Source: AC-32 sp963821495
GTDB taxonomy: Bacteria > Actinomycetota > Thermoleophilia > Gaiellales > Gaiellaceae
NCBI GenBank assembly: GCA_963821495.1
Contig: CAWGEA010000003.1
Coordinates: 1-64,000, forward strand
Direction: 5' to 3'
Length of the DNA stretch: 64,000 nucleotides
Shown here: piece by piece, positions 1-9,095 of the stretch
Layout of the letters: every line of letters begins with the position of its first letter
How positions within the stretch are numbered: the stretch's first letter is position 1
Notes under the pieces: generated by a model
Database searches by the model: none
Seen by the model: only the letters and a program-made list of their open reading frames with translations
Told to the model about the DNA's origin: nothing
Program-made: the position numbers and the translations under genes

Positions 1-20
1 GTCGGGACAGGAACGGGAGC

Positions 21-1238
21 TCACAACGGCTCCAGGGCTGTCGGCGACGAAGCGAGCGCCCACTCGCCCTCGAACCTGAACCAGCCCTGCTGGTCCTCGT
101 CCGGGAAGACGGTGAACTCGACTGCCGGGTCGAGCCGGTGGAACTGCAGGGTCGAGCCGACCCGCGAGAGCGCGACCGAGATCTGGAACCGCCCGTCGGC
201 GAGCGGAAGCCGCGGCGAGGTGAAGACGAGCTCGGTCTCGCCGGGCGATCCGTCCCAGCCGAGGTCGTCCGCCTCGGCCTCGTTCACCCCGAGCAACGAC
301 CCGTTCGCGTCCCGGAACTCGATCGTCACGCGCGGAGGCGGGATCTTCTCGTCGACCTCGATCCGCAGGCGGGCGACGAGGCTCTGGCCGGACAGGAACT
401 GGCGCCGCTCGTTCCCGTCGGCGTCTTCCAGCCGAACTTCGATCACCCGCGCCTCGCCGGTGCCCCATTCTCGCAGTCCGGCGACGCGTTCCTGCGGGCT
501 CTCCTCGGCGGCGAGCATCCGCTGGTACTGCGTAATCGCCTCGCGCGCGGGCCCGTCCGCGAGCACCTCTCCGGCGGTGAGCAGGATCGCCCGCTCGCAG
601 AGCCGCTCGACGGCCGGGGCGGAGTGGGAGACGAAGAGCAGCGTCCGCCCGCGCGCCTTCAGGTCGAAAATCTTGTCCATGCACTTGCGCTGGAAGGCCT
701 CGTCCCCGACGGCGAAGACCTCGTCCAGGAGCAGGATGTCCGGGTCGAGGTGAGCGGCGACCGAGAAGCCGAGTCGCATGTACATGCCCGCCGAGTAGGT
801 CCGGACCGGTACGTCGATGAAGGATTCGAGCTCCGCGAAGGAGACGATCTCGTCCATCTTCGCCTCGACGTACTTGCGCTTGAGGCCGTGGATCGCCCCG
901 TTCATGAACACGTTCTCGCGGCCCGTGAAGTCCGGATGGAAGCCGGCGCCGAGCTCGAGCAACGACGCGACGCTGCCTCTCACCTCGAGGGTGCCGCTCG
1001 ACGGCCGGAAGATCCCCGCGATCAGGCGCAGGAGCGTGGTCTTGCCCGACCCGTTGCGCCCGATCACGCCGACCGCCTCCCCGGGCTCGATCGAGAACGT
1101 CGCGTCGCGAACGGCCCACACCTCGGTCCGGCGCAGGTGCCGGCGCCGCAAGATCGCCTCCTTGAGCGTCACCTGCGGTTGCGGGTAGAGGAGGAAGCGG
1201 CGGCTGACGGCCTCCGCGCGCACTGCTCCCGGGTTCAT
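21..1238 (-). CDS. ABC transporter ATP-binding protein, Wzt/TagH-like polysaccharide exporter
   Basis: A 405-residue ATPase that would power export of a lipid-linked polysaccharide across the membrane together with the permease at 3154-3948. The Walker A motif GRNGSGKT is at residues 60-67, the ABC signature TYSAGM at about 147-152, and Walker B ends in LLLDE near 169-173, with a switch His in FVSHS. About 170 residues follow the nucleotide-binding domain and form a predicted beta-rich C-terminal domain like that of Wzt proteins, which in known systems binds the finished glycan chain. The ATG overlaps the hemH stop by 4 bp (ATGA), so it is probably translationally coupled as the last gene of a permease-hemE-hemH-ATPase operon. 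The family is clear; the substrate is not known. Confidence 0.9.
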   Translation of the reverse strand: MNPGAVRAEAVSRRFLLYPQPQVTLKEAILRRRHLRRTEVWAVRDATFSIEPGEAVGVIGRNGSGKTTLLRLIAGIFRPSSGTLEVRGSVASLLELGAGFHPDFTGRENVFMNGAIHGLKRKYVEAKMDEIVSFAELESFIDVPVRTYSAGMYMRLGFSVAAHLDPDILLLDEVFAVGDEAFQRKCMDKIFDLKARGRTLLFVSHSAPAVERLCERAILLTAGEVLADGPAREAITQYQRMLAAEESPQERVAGLREWGTGEARVIEVRLEDADGNERRQFLSGQSLVARLRIEVDEKIPPPRVTIEFRDANGSLLGVNEAEADDLGWDGSPGETELVFTSPRLPLADGRFQISVALSRVGSTLQFHRLDPAVEFTVFPDEDQQGWFRFEGEWALASSPTALEPL

Positions 1239-2113
1239 GCGCCTGAGGGTACCCGCCGGACCTCCTGCACCACGCCGGCCAGAGCGCCGATGAATGCGGG
1301 GTCGTCGTTCATCGACTCGATGCGCGCCAGCTCCAGGCCGAGCTCCTGCGCGCGCTCGCGCGCCTCGACGTCGAGGTCCCAGAGGATCTCGAGGTGGTCG
1401 GAGACGAACCCGACCGGCGCGACCAGCACTTTGCGCACGCCCTCGCCGGCCAGCCGCTCCAGCTCGTCGAGGATGTCCGGCCCGAGCCAGGGCTCGCCGG
1501 TCGTGCTCGCGCTCTGGAAGGCGAACGACCAGCGGTCGAGCCCCGCGCGCGCGGCGACCAGGCGCGACGTCTCGAGCAGCTGCTCGCGGTAGGGGTCGCC
1601 GGAGGCCAGGATCCGCTCCGGCAGCGAATGCGCCGTGAAGATCACCCAGGCGTCGGTGCCGCGCACGCGGTCGGCCACGACCTCCACGAATGCCGGGTCG
1701 TCGTGCCAGCTCTCGACCAGCACGAGCTCGGCCTCCCGCCCGGAGAGCGCCGCCTCGAGCCGCTCGCGGTACTCGCCGACCGACATGCGCGAGTAGTGCG
1801 GCGCGAGCACGACGCCGATCAGCCTCGTCGCGCCGCCCTCGAGCGCCCGTTCCACCGCCTCGGCGATGCGCGGCTGCCAGTGCTTCATCCCGACGAAGAC
1901 CGGCACGCCGAGCTCGCGCTCGAGCGCGGCCCGCTGCGCCTCGGTCACCTCGTCGAGCGGCGAGCGCCCGCCGATCCGCCGGTAGCGCTCGGCGAGCTCG
2001 GCGACGGCCTCGTCGGAGACCGACCGCCCGCCGCGCACGTCCTCGAAGTACGGCCGGATGTCCTCGGGCGTCGAGGGGCTGCCGTACGCCATCAGGATCA
2101 CGGCATCGCTCAT
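1235..2113 (-). CDS. hemH: Ferrochelatase (protoporphyrin or coproporphyrin type)
   Basis: A 292-residue ferrochelatase that inserts Fe(II) into a porphyrin at the end of heme synthesis. The catalytic His lies in FTAHSLPERI (His162), and the acidic partner in the conserved VSDHLEILWDLD stretch (Glu242). Length and motifs match the short actinobacterial/Firmicute enzymes, which in known cases act on coproporphyrin III; that substrate is inferred from lineage. The chosen ATG overlaps the hemE stop by 4 bp. The frame stays open upstream for hundreds of codons, but that extension is only antisense/shadow sequence of neighbouring genes. No hemG/hemY or hemQ gene is visible in the window. Confidence 0.92.
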   Translation of the reverse strand: MSDAVILMAYGSPSTPEDIRPYFEDVRGGRSVSDEAVAELAERYRRIGGRSPLDEVTEAQRAALERELGVPVFVGMKHWQPRIAEAVERALEGGATRLIGVVLAPHYSRMSVGEYRERLEAALSGREAELVLVESWHDDPAFVEVVADRVRGTDAWVIFTAHSLPERILASGDPYREQLLETSRLVAARAGLDRWSFAFQSASTTGEPWLGPDILDELERLAGEGVRKVLVAPVGFVSDHLEILWDLDVEARERAQELGLELARIESMNDDPAFIGALAGVVQEVRRVPSGA

Positions 2114-3141
2114 GACGCGGGCACCATCGTCGCCTCGTGCACCAGCCGCACGAGCCGACCCAGCAGCTCGGGATCGGTCTCGGGCAGCACGCCGTGGCCG
2201 AGGTTGAAGATGTGGCCCGGCCGCCTCCCGGCCCGCTCGAGCACGTCGCGCGCGCCCGCCTCCGCTCGCTCCCACGGGCCGAGCAGCGCCGCGCCGTCCA
2301 GGTTTCCCTGGATCCCGCGGTCGTGGCCGACGCGATCCCAGGCGACGTCCAGCGGCACGCGCCAGTCGACCCCGATCACGTCGCCGCCGACCGCCGCGCG
2401 CTCCTCGAGCAGGTGCGCGTCGCCGGTCGCGAAATGGATCGTGGGCACGTCCACCGCCTGGAGAACGCGGGCGGAGTACGGCGCGACGAACTCGCGGTAG
2501 TCGGCGACCGAGAGCGCGCCGACCCAGGAGTCGAACAGCTGGATGGCGTCGGCGCCCGCTCCCGCGCACGCCCGCACGTAGAGCGCGAACGCGTCCGCCA
2601 GCTTCTCCATCAGCGCGTGCCAGAGTTCGGGCTCGCCGTACATACACGCCTTCGTCAGCTTGAAGTCGCGCGTCGGCTTGCCTTCGATCAGGTACCCGGC
2701 CACCGTGAAGGGCCCGCCTGCGAAGCCCACCAGCGCCTGGTCTTCGCGCAGCTCGTCGCGGACGAGGCGCACCGATTCGAGCACCCACGGCACCGACTCC
2801 TCGGGCTCGGGCACGACGAGCCGCTCGACGTCCGCGAGCGACCGGATCGGGGAGCCCACCACCGGCCCGACGTTCTCGACCAGCTCGACGTCGACTCCCA
2901 TCCCGAGGACGGGGAGCATGATGTCGGCGAACATCACCGCCGCGTCCACGTCGTGGCGGCGGACCGGCTGCAGCGTCACCTCCGCGCAGAGCTGCGGCTG
3001 ACGCGCGATCTCGAACAGTCCGTACTTCCGGCGCACCTCGCGGTACTCCGGCAGCGAGCGGCCGGCCTGGCGCATGAACCACACGGGCGTGCGCTCGACG
3101 GGCTCCCGCCGGGCGGCGCGTACGAGCAGCGGCTCCTTCAT
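2110..3141 (-). CDS. hemE: Uroporphyrinogen decarboxylase
   Basis: A 343-residue cytoplasmic enzyme converting uroporphyrinogen III to coproporphyrinogen III by removing four acetate carboxyls. The substrate-binding RQAGR motif is at residues 24-28, the conserved Asp in FADIMLPV follows, and GFAGGPFT, FATGDAHL, QGNLDGAAL and FNLGHGVLPET appear in family order. Length is typical and the frame is intact. The ATG start sits 12 nt downstream of the ABC permease stop, and the 3' end overlaps hemH by 4 bp, so the gene lies inside an exporter operon. Confidence 0.95.
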   Translation of the reverse strand: MKEPLLVRAARREPVERTPVWFMRQAGRSLPEYREVRRKYGLFEIARQPQLCAEVTLQPVRRHDVDAAVMFADIMLPVLGMGVDVELVENVGPVVGSPIRSLADVERLVVPEPEESVPWVLESVRLVRDELREDQALVGFAGGPFTVAGYLIEGKPTRDFKLTKACMYGEPELWHALMEKLADAFALYVRACAGAGADAIQLFDSWVGALSVADYREFVAPYSARVLQAVDVPTIHFATGDAHLLEERAAVGGDVIGVDWRVPLDVAWDRVGHDRGIQGNLDGAALLGPWERAEAGARDVLERAGRRPGHIFNLGHGVLPETDPELLGRLVRLVHEATMVPAS

Positions 3142-3153
3142 CCGCGCCGAACC

Positions 3154-3948
3154 CTAGAGGGCCGCAGCGAGCTGATCGTCGACCCGCCGGAAGACGAACC
3201 CGCCGAGCAGAAGCGCCACGAGCGCGGCCACGATCGCGTAGACGGCATCCCCGGCCGCGGGCATCCGCCCGAAGAAGAGCGGATCCCGGACCGCCAGCAG
3301 CGGGGGTGTGACGAAGTTGCCGTAGTGCAGGAGATCGGCGAGGACGGGATGCTCGTCGATCCTGGGCAGCTGGTTGAAGGTGTAGAAGATCGGCGTCAGG
3401 AAGAACCAGGGCAGGAGCACCGTCTGGAGCAGGTGCTCGATGTCCCGGAAGACGACCGTCGCCGAGGCCACCACGATCGCGAGACCGCTGACGAGCGCGA
3501 TCAGCGGCAGCAGGAAGAGCAGGCCGGCCCAGAACGTCGTCCGGACGGCCGGGATCAGCGCGAGGTTCAGCGGCAGCACGACGGCGAGCATCACGACGAC
3601 GCTCACCAGGTTCGTCCCGACGACGGCCAGCGGGAGCAACTGGCGCGGGAAGCGAACCTGCTTGACCAGGTTGGCGTGCCCGAGCAGGCTCGCGCTCGCG
3701 GACGACAGCGAGCTCTGGAAGAAGATCCAGACGAGCAGCCCGCTGAGCACGAAGAGCGGGTAGTGCGCGATCGAGAAGGCTCGCCACAGGACCGAGAACA
3801 CGAGCGTGTACACCCCGACGAGCACGAGCGGGTTCACGAGCGACCACGCCACGCCCAGCAGCGAGCCCCGGTACTTCACGCGCAGCTCGCGCCGGAAGAG
3901 GTTCTGGAACAGCTCGCGATTGCGGAAAAGATCTGCGTAGACCGCCAT
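3154..3948 (-). CDS. ABC-2 type polysaccharide export permease (Wzm-like)
   Basis: A 264-residue integral membrane protein, the transmembrane half of a polysaccharide/teichoic-acid-type ABC exporter. It starts with a short amphipathic segment (LFRNRELFQNLFRRELRVKY) typical of the family, followed by about six hydrophobic segments. The ATG at 3946-3948 was chosen because upstream codons are Arg/Pro-rich and lie in the divergent gene. Its ATPase partner is the gene ending at 21, two heme genes away on the same strand. It is the first gene of the apparent four-gene operon. Substrate inferred from the surrounding glycan genes. Confidence 0.88.
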   Translation of the reverse strand: MAVYADLFRNRELFQNLFRRELRVKYRGSLLGVAWSLVNPLVLVGVYTLVFSVLWRAFSIAHYPLFVLSGLLVWIFFQSSLSSASASLLGHANLVKQVRFPRQLLPLAVVGTNLVSVVVMLAVVLPLNLALIPAVRTTFWAGLLFLLPLIALVSGLAIVVASATVVFRDIEHLLQTVLLPWFFLTPIFYTFNQLPRIDEHPVLADLLHYGNFVTPPLLAVRDPLFFGRMPAAGDAVYAIVAALVALLLGGFVFRRVDDQLAAAL

Positions 3949-3971
3949 CCGCCGCCAGTCTAGTGCTCCCG

Positions 3972-3977
3972 TAGAAT
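3972..3977 (+). promoter_or_regulatory. -10 element TAGAAT for a leaderless transcript
   Basis: TAGAAT ends 8 nt before the GTG at 3986 in a 37-bp divergent gap. The spacing places the transcription start at or next to the start codon. No Shine-Dalgarno sequence is visible. The pattern recurs at many other starts in the window. Confidence 0.5.
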
Positions 3978-3985
3978 CGGCCGAC

Positions 3986-5221
3986 GTGACCCCTCGTCCC
4001 GGACCTCGACCGCCCGCGACCGGGCACGGGGGCCGCCTCCGCGACCTGGGACAGGACCACGAGCGCGGGCATCTCACCTACGTCGAGAACCTCACTCCCG
4101 GCGGTCGCTTGTGGCTGCGCACGAAGCCCTTCAGCGCGCCGCCGAACGAGGAGCTCGCACAGTGCCTGCGCACCTTCGCCCACCTGGTCGAGCTGCTCCA
4201 GCTCGGTCTCAGGGCCCAGGTCCTCGACGTCGGCTGCGGCCCGGGCTGGCTGAGCGAGTTCCTCGCCCGCTGCGGCTACTGGGTGACCGGCATCGACATC
4301 TCGCCCGACATGACCGACATCGCCCGGGAGCGCGTCGAGGCGATCGCCGGGCCCGTCGGCGAGGGCCTCGACCCGGTCGCCGAGTTCCATGCCATGCCGG
4401 TCAGGGAGCTGCCGTGGACGAGCCGCTTCGACGCCGCCGTGCTCTACGACACGATGCACCACTTCGACGACGAGCTGCAGACGCTCGAGGCGATCAGGCG
4501 GACGCTCGTGCCCGGAGGGCAGCTCTACATCCACGAGGGCGTGAAGCCGCCGCCCGGCTCGGAGGGCGAGCGGAACCTGGTCTCCGAGATGGAGCGGTTC
4601 GGGACGCTCGAGTCGCCCTTCGACCCCGAGTACCTCGTCTCCGTGGTCGAGCAGGCCGGCTTCGTGGACGTCCGCCGACTCGCGGAGGTGGACGAGCTCG
4701 TCGACCTCGCCCCGCCGGCGCGCAGGCGCGACCGGATCCTCGGGCGGGTCCTGCCCGACCGCCTTCGCAGCCGCGCGCTCGGACAGGCGGCCCTGCGGCC
4801 GGAGCTCAACATCGTGCACGCGTTCAACCCGATTCCGGACGGCGCGGTGTCGGGGGCAGAGTTCCTCGCCCGGATCGAGCTCGACGGCGGGTGGGAGGCC
4901 ACCGACTCAGAGCTCGTCGTGCGGCTCGAGGTGACCAACGACGGCCGCGCGTTCTGGCCCGCGGGGCGCTGGTTCCCGTACCCGAAGGGCTCCGTCACCG
5001 TCGCGCCGTACGTCGTCGGGCCGGAGGGGGCGCGCGGCCGCGAGCTCGCGCGGGCGGCACTCCCGCGGTCGCTGTCTCCCGGCGAGAGCGCCGGCGTCGA
5101 GCTGCGCATCTCACGCGAGGACGCGAGGAGTGGGACGATTGCGGTCGACCTGGTTCGCGAGGGGCTCTCGTGGTTCTCCGAGGCCGGCTCCGAGCCGCTC
5201 GTCCTGCCTCCCGCCCTCTAG
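3986..5221 (+). CDS. SAM-dependent methyltransferase with C-terminal beta-sandwich domain
   Basis: A 411-residue protein. The class I methyltransferase core (about residues 70-220) carries the SAM-binding motif LDVGCGPGW, the acidic GIDIS strand and LVPGGQLYIHEG. The C-terminal 130 residues form a separate beta-rich domain with VTNDGRAFWPAG, LSPGES and LVREGLSWF, resembling Ig-like/Wzt-C-type modules attached to glycan-modifying enzymes. It probably methylates a sugar or glycan terminus at the cytoplasmic face. The GTG start is preceded by a TAGAAT box and no ribosome-binding site. It is the first gene of a plus-strand run continuing into three GT-B glycosyltransferases. The exact acceptor is unknown. 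Confidence 0.82.
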   Translation: MTPRPGPRPPATGHGGRLRDLGQDHERGHLTYVENLTPGGRLWLRTKPFSAPPNEELAQCLRTFAHLVELLQLGLRAQVLDVGCGPGWLSEFLARCGYWVTGIDISPDMTDIARERVEAIAGPVGEGLDPVAEFHAMPVRELPWTSRFDAAVLYDTMHHFDDELQTLEAIRRTLVPGGQLYIHEGVKPPPGSEGERNLVSEMERFGTLESPFDPEYLVSVVEQAGFVDVRRLAEVDELVDLAPPARRRDRILGRVLPDRLRSRALGQAALRPELNIVHAFNPIPDGAVSGAEFLARIELDGGWEATDSELVVRLEVTNDGRAFWPAGRWFPYPKGSVTVAPYVVGPEGARGRELARAALPRSLSPGESAGVELRISREDARSGTIAVDLVREGLSWFSEAGSEPLVLPPAL

Positions 5222-5226
5222 GGCGC

Positions 5227-6284
5227 GTGCGAATCGTCGTCGACGTCAGCCCGCTCTCGCGCCCGCGCACGGGGATCGGGAACTACCTCCGCGGGATGGT
5301 CGCCGGGCTCGCCGAGGCTGCGGGCGGGGAGCACGAGCTCGTCGCGTTCGGGCCGTCGGGGCCGCGCGGGCGGGGGCGGATCCGCGAGGCGCTCGCTGGG
5401 CTCCCGGTCGAGCTGCGGCTGCCGCTCGCGCCGCATCGCCTGCGGCAGACGTGGAGCCGCTCCCAGCGGCTGCCGGTCGAGCGCGTGGTGGGCCGGCTGG
5501 ACGTCTTCCACTTCTCGGACTGGATGTACCCGCCGCAGCGCGGCGGGCTGCGGGCGACGACGGTGCACGACCTCGTGCCGCTTCGTCACCCGGAGTGGGT
5601 CGAGCCCGAGACGGTGCGGATGCACGGGCCGAAGTACGAGCACGCCGCGCGCACCTGCGACCGGATCTTCGTCAACTCGCGCTTCACCGGCCGCGAGGTG
5701 GTCGAGCTGCTTGGCGTCGACCGAGGAGCGGATCCGCATCGCCTACCCCGGGATCGACCCGCGCTTCCGGCCCGACGGCGAGGCGGCCGACGCTGGGCGG
5801 GCCCTACGTGCTCGCCGTCTCGACGCTCGAGCCGCGCAAGAACCTGCCCGCGCTGGTGGCGGCCTTCGCGGAGCTGCGCCGGCGCCGGCCGGAGCTGACG
5901 CTGGCGCTCGCGGGGCTCGCGGGCTGGGAGCGCGAGCCGCTCGCGGCGGAGGGCGTGCGGCTGCTCGGCTTCGTCCCGGACGACGAGCTCGCGCGCCTCT
6001 ACCGCGGCGCGGCCGCGTTCGCGTACCCGGCGCGGTTCGAGGGCTTCGGGATGCCGGTCGTCGAGGCGCTCGCGAGCGGCGTGCCGGCGGTTGTCTCCTC
6101 GCACCCGTCCCTCGACGAGGCGTGCGGGGACGTCGCGCTGCGCGCCGACCCGGAGGACGCGACGGCGTTCGCCGCTGCGCTCGAGCAGGCACTCGACGCG
6201 CCGCGCGGGACCGGCGTCGAGCACGCGGCGCGGTTTACGTGGCGGGCGTGCGGCGAAACGGTGCTGGCCGGCTACCTAGACTGA
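5227..6284 (+). CDS. GT-B glycosyltransferase (GT4-like), frameshifted
   Basis: A retaining glycosyltransferase of about 350 residues read in three successive frames: residues from VRIVVDVSPLSRPRTGIG in frame 1 up to about 5715, a short stretch (EERIRIAYPGID) in frame 2, then from about 5795 the donor-binding half with AVSTLEPRKN, FVPDDELARLY and the EX7E-like FEGFGMPVVEALASG. Both shifts equal one extra base. The GTG at 5227 lies 5 nt after the methyltransferase stop. With the two indels removed the protein has normal family length, so sequence error is more likely than a true pseudogene. Sugar specificity unknown. Confidence 0.75.
6277..6282 (+). promoter_or_regulatory. Possible internal -10 element TAGACT
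   Basis: TAGACT lies exactly 6 nt before the GTG at 6289 and overlaps the last codons and stop of the preceding glycosyltransferase. It could give a leaderless internal transcript inside the plus-strand glycosyltransferase run. The support is the spacing shared with other starts. Confidence 0.35.
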
Positions 6285-6288
6285 CCGC

Positions 6289-7293
6289 GTGGCTGCGCTG
6301 AGGGTCGGAATGGACGTCTCGCCGCTCGCGCTGACGCGCGCGGGCACGGCACGGCACATCCGCTCGCTGCTCGCAGCGCTGGAGGACGAGGACGTGGAGG
6401 TGCGCCGCTACGCGCTCGGCGGCTCGTCGCGCGCGCTCGTCCCGGTGCGCGACCTCGGCTGGTACCTCGCGGCGCTTCCGCTGCGCGCGCGGCGCGACCG
6501 CGTGGACGTGCTCCACTGCCCGACCCAACGCGCGCCGGTGCACTCGAGCGTGCCGCTCGTCGTCACCTTCCACGACCTCGCGGTGCTGCGGCATCCCGAG
6601 ACGTTCAACCGCTGGACGCGAGACTACTCGCGACTCACGCTGCCACGCGTCGCACGGGCCGCCACGCGGCTGATCGCCGTCTCCGAGTTCACGAAGCGCG
6701 AGCTGCTCGAGCTGCTGGACGTGCCCGCGGAGAAGGTGCGCGTGATCCCGAACGCGGTCGGGGAGCCCTTCACGGCCGAGGGCGACGCAGCGGAGGGCGA
6801 CTACGTGCTCGCGGTCTCGACCCTCGAGCCGCGCAAGAACCTCGAGCGGCTCGTCGAGGCCCACAGGCGGGCCGGGCTGAACGGGCTGCCACTGCTCGTC
6901 GCGGGCGCGGCCGGCTGGGGCGGCGTGCAGGTCGAGGGCGATGGCGTGCGCTGGCTCGGCGAGGTGCGCGACGAGGAGCTGGCGCGGCTCTACCGCGGCG
7001 CGCGCTGCGTCGCCTACGTCTCGCTCTACGAGGGCTTCGGGCTCCCGGTGCTGGAGGCGATGGCGTGCGGCACGCCGGTGGTCGCGGCCAGGAACGGCGC
7101 GCTCGAGGAGGTCGCGGGCGGCGCGGCCGTGCTCGTCGACCCGCTCGACCCGGACGCGATCGCCGCCGGGATCGCCGAGGCGCTCGATCGCGGCGCGGAG
7201 CTGCGCGAGCGCGGCCTCGAGCGGGTGCGCGCCTTCGACTGGCGCGAGGTGGCGCGCGAGACGCTCGCGGTCTACCGCGAAGCCGCTGCATGA
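6289..7293 (+). CDS. GT-B glycosyltransferase (GT4 family)
   Basis: An intact 334-residue glycosyltransferase. The N-terminal acceptor domain opens with VGMDVSPLALTRAGTARHIR. The donor domain has AVSTLEPRKNLERLV, the Rossmann turn LLVAGAAGW, LGEVRDEELARLYRGA and the catalytic/donor motif YEGFGLPVLEAMACG. It is close in sequence to the genes on either side, so these look like tandem diverged copies adding successive sugars. The GTG start is 5 nt after the upstream stop, and the 3' end overlaps the next gene by 4 bp (ATGA). Donor and acceptor cannot be read from sequence. Confidence 0.88.
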   Translation: MAALRVGMDVSPLALTRAGTARHIRSLLAALEDEDVEVRRYALGGSSRALVPVRDLGWYLAALPLRARRDRVDVLHCPTQRAPVHSSVPLVVTFHDLAVLRHPETFNRWTRDYSRLTLPRVARAATRLIAVSEFTKRELLELLDVPAEKVRVIPNAVGEPFTAEGDAAEGDYVLAVSTLEPRKNLERLVEAHRRAGLNGLPLLVAGAAGWGGVQVEGDGVRWLGEVRDEELARLYRGARCVAYVSLYEGFGLPVLEAMACGTPVVAARNGALEEVAGGAAVLVDPLDPDAIAAGIAEALDRGAELRERGLERVRAFDWREVARETLAVYREAAA

Positions 7294-8345
7294 GCGAGCC
7301 GCTGGTCGTGCTCGACGCGGACGTGCTCGGGCGCCAGCGCACCGGCGACGAGACCTACGTGCGCTCCCTCCTGCGCGAGCTCGCCGCCGCCGCGCCCACC
7401 GATCTCCGCCTCGCGGCGATCACGCGCCGCCCCGACCTCGTGCCGGAGGGGATCGAGCCCGTCGAGCTCCCCGCACGCAGCCAGGTGGCGCGGATGGTGT
7501 TCGCCGTCCCGCGCCTGCTGCGGCAGCTTCGGCCCGCGCTCGCGCATTTCGTCCACGCACTCCCGCTCGCATGCCCGTGTCCCGCGGTGCTGACCGTCCA
7601 GGACCTGTCGTTCGAGCGCGACGCCGGGGTGATGGGCGCCCGTGACCGGCTGATCTTCCGCACCGCCGTCCCGCGCTCGGCGCGCCGCGCCGCGCGTGTG
7701 CTCGCGATCTCGGAGCTGACGCGGCACGACCTCGTCGAGCTGTACGGCATCCCCGAGGAGAAGATCGTCGTCACCTCGCTCGCCGCAGACCCCGCGTTCA
7801 CGCCCGACGGCCCGACCCCGGACGGCCGGCCGTACGCCCTCTTCGTGGGCGCGCTGCAGCCGCGCAAGGAGCCGACGGTCGCGATCGAGGCGCTTTCCCT
7901 GCTCGGGGACGAGGAGCTGCGCCTCGTGCTCGCCGGCCCTGACAAGGGCGGCCGCGCCGAGGCCGAGCGCCTCGCCGTCGAGCTCGACGTCGCGGACCGC
8001 GTCGAGCTGCGCGGCCACGTGCCCCAGGACGAGCTGGCCGCCCTCTACCGCGGCGCGGCGTGCCTCGTCTTCCCCTCGCGCTACGAGGGCTTCGGCCTGC
8101 CCGTGCTGGAAGCGATGGCCTCCGGCACTCCGGTGGTGGCGACCACGGCGGGCGCGCTGCCGGAGGTCGCCGGCGAGGCCGCGATCCTGGTCGAGGAGGG
8201 GAACGCACCGGCCCTCGCGGGCGGGATCGAGCGCGCGATCGCCGACCGCGAGCGGCTGCGCGCCGCCGGCCTGGCCCGCGCCGCGCGCTACTCGTGGGCC
8301 GAGACCGCCCGCCGCACTCTCGAGGCCTACCGCGAGCTGCTGTGA
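7290..8345 (+). CDS. GT-B glycosyltransferase (GT4 family)
   Basis: An intact 351-residue glycosyltransferase, third of the tandem trio. It starts MSEPLVVLDADVLGRQRTGD, in the position where relatives carry the VDVSPLSRPRTG strand. It has FVGALQPRKEP, LRLVLAGPDKGG, VPQDELAALYRGA and YEGFGLPVLEAMASG in the donor half. The ATG at 7290 overlaps the previous stop and the stop overlaps the next GTG (GTGA), so the three genes are coupled. It probably extends the same glycan at the cytoplasmic membrane face. Specificity unknown. Confidence 0.88.
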   Translation: MSEPLVVLDADVLGRQRTGDETYVRSLLRELAAAAPTDLRLAAITRRPDLVPEGIEPVELPARSQVARMVFAVPRLLRQLRPALAHFVHALPLACPCPAVLTVQDLSFERDAGVMGARDRLIFRTAVPRSARRAARVLAISELTRHDLVELYGIPEEKIVVTSLAADPAFTPDGPTPDGRPYALFVGALQPRKEPTVAIEALSLLGDEELRLVLAGPDKGGRAEAERLAVELDVADRVELRGHVPQDELAALYRGAACLVFPSRYEGFGLPVLEAMASGTPVVATTAGALPEVAGEAAILVEEGNAPALAGGIERAIADRERLRAAGLARAARYSWAETARRTLEAYRELL

Positions 8346-9095
8346 CGACCGCGGCGATCGTCATCTGGACTCCCGGTGACCCCGACCCGGGCCCGTGCCT
8401 CGACTCGCTCGCGCCGCAGGTGGACGAGCTCGTGCTGACCGTCAACCCGCGGCGGCGCACCCTCCACGGCGAGCGCGACGGTGATCGAGAACGAGCGCAC
8501 GCTCGGCTTCGGCGCGAACATCAACCTCGGCATCGCCGCTACCACCGCACCGTTCGTGATCGCCTCGAACCCCGACATCGAGGTCACGCCCGGCGCAGTG
8601 GCCGCGCTGGCGGCCTTCGCGGAGGCGCACCCGCGCTGCGGCATCGCGGCGCCGCAGCTGCGCTACCCGGACGGCCGCTGGCAGCCCTCGCGCCGCAGCT
8701 TCCCGACCGTGCGCGGCACCCTCGTCCGGCGGACGCCTCTGCGCCGGGTGCTCCACCCGGAGGAACGGCAGCGCCGCCACTACCTGCTCGACGAGCGGCC
8801 CGAGCAGCCGGCGCAGAGCGACTGGTTCCTCGGCGCGTTCCTGTTCCTGCGCCGCGAGCTGCTCGAGGAGCTGGGCGGCCTGGACGAGGGCTACCACCTC
8901 TACGGCGAGGACATCGACCTGGCCTGGCGCGCCCGCCAGGCCGGCTGGGAGCGCTGGTACGTGCCCGAGGCGGTCGTGATCCACCACCACCAGGCCGTCA
9001 CCGACCGCCGCTTCTTCACGCGACGGACGCTGTGGCACTGGCGCAGCATCCTGCGCTTCGTGCGCAAGCACCCCGAGAGCCTGCGGGCGCTCTAG
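8342..9095 (+). CDS. GT2 glycosyltransferase (rhamnosyltransferase-like), frameshifted
   Basis: A GT-A fold transferase of about 250 residues. The first about 38 codons from the GTG at 8342 (AAIVIWTPGDPDPGPCLDSL) are in one frame. After a one-base shift near 8455 the rest reads TVIENERTLGFGANINLG, SNPDIEV (the DXD-like region), DWFLGAFLFLRREL and GEDIDLAWRARQAGW, the usual WbbL-type order. GTGA overlap couples it to the upstream gene. Its TAG stop shares the palindrome CTAG with the stop of the convergent membrane protein. Probably adds rhamnose or another deoxysugar. Confidence 0.72.

Noticed and set aside
2137..3963. A 608-codon plus-strand frame opposite hemE and the permease
   Set aside because: It is a high-GC shadow of strong minus-strand genes, with no recognisable motif.
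2114..4819. A long minus-strand open frame continuing upstream of hemH
   Set aside because: It is antisense or out of frame to hemE, the ABC permease and a methyltransferase, and Arg/Ala/Pro-rich; only the hemH part below 2113 has family motifs.
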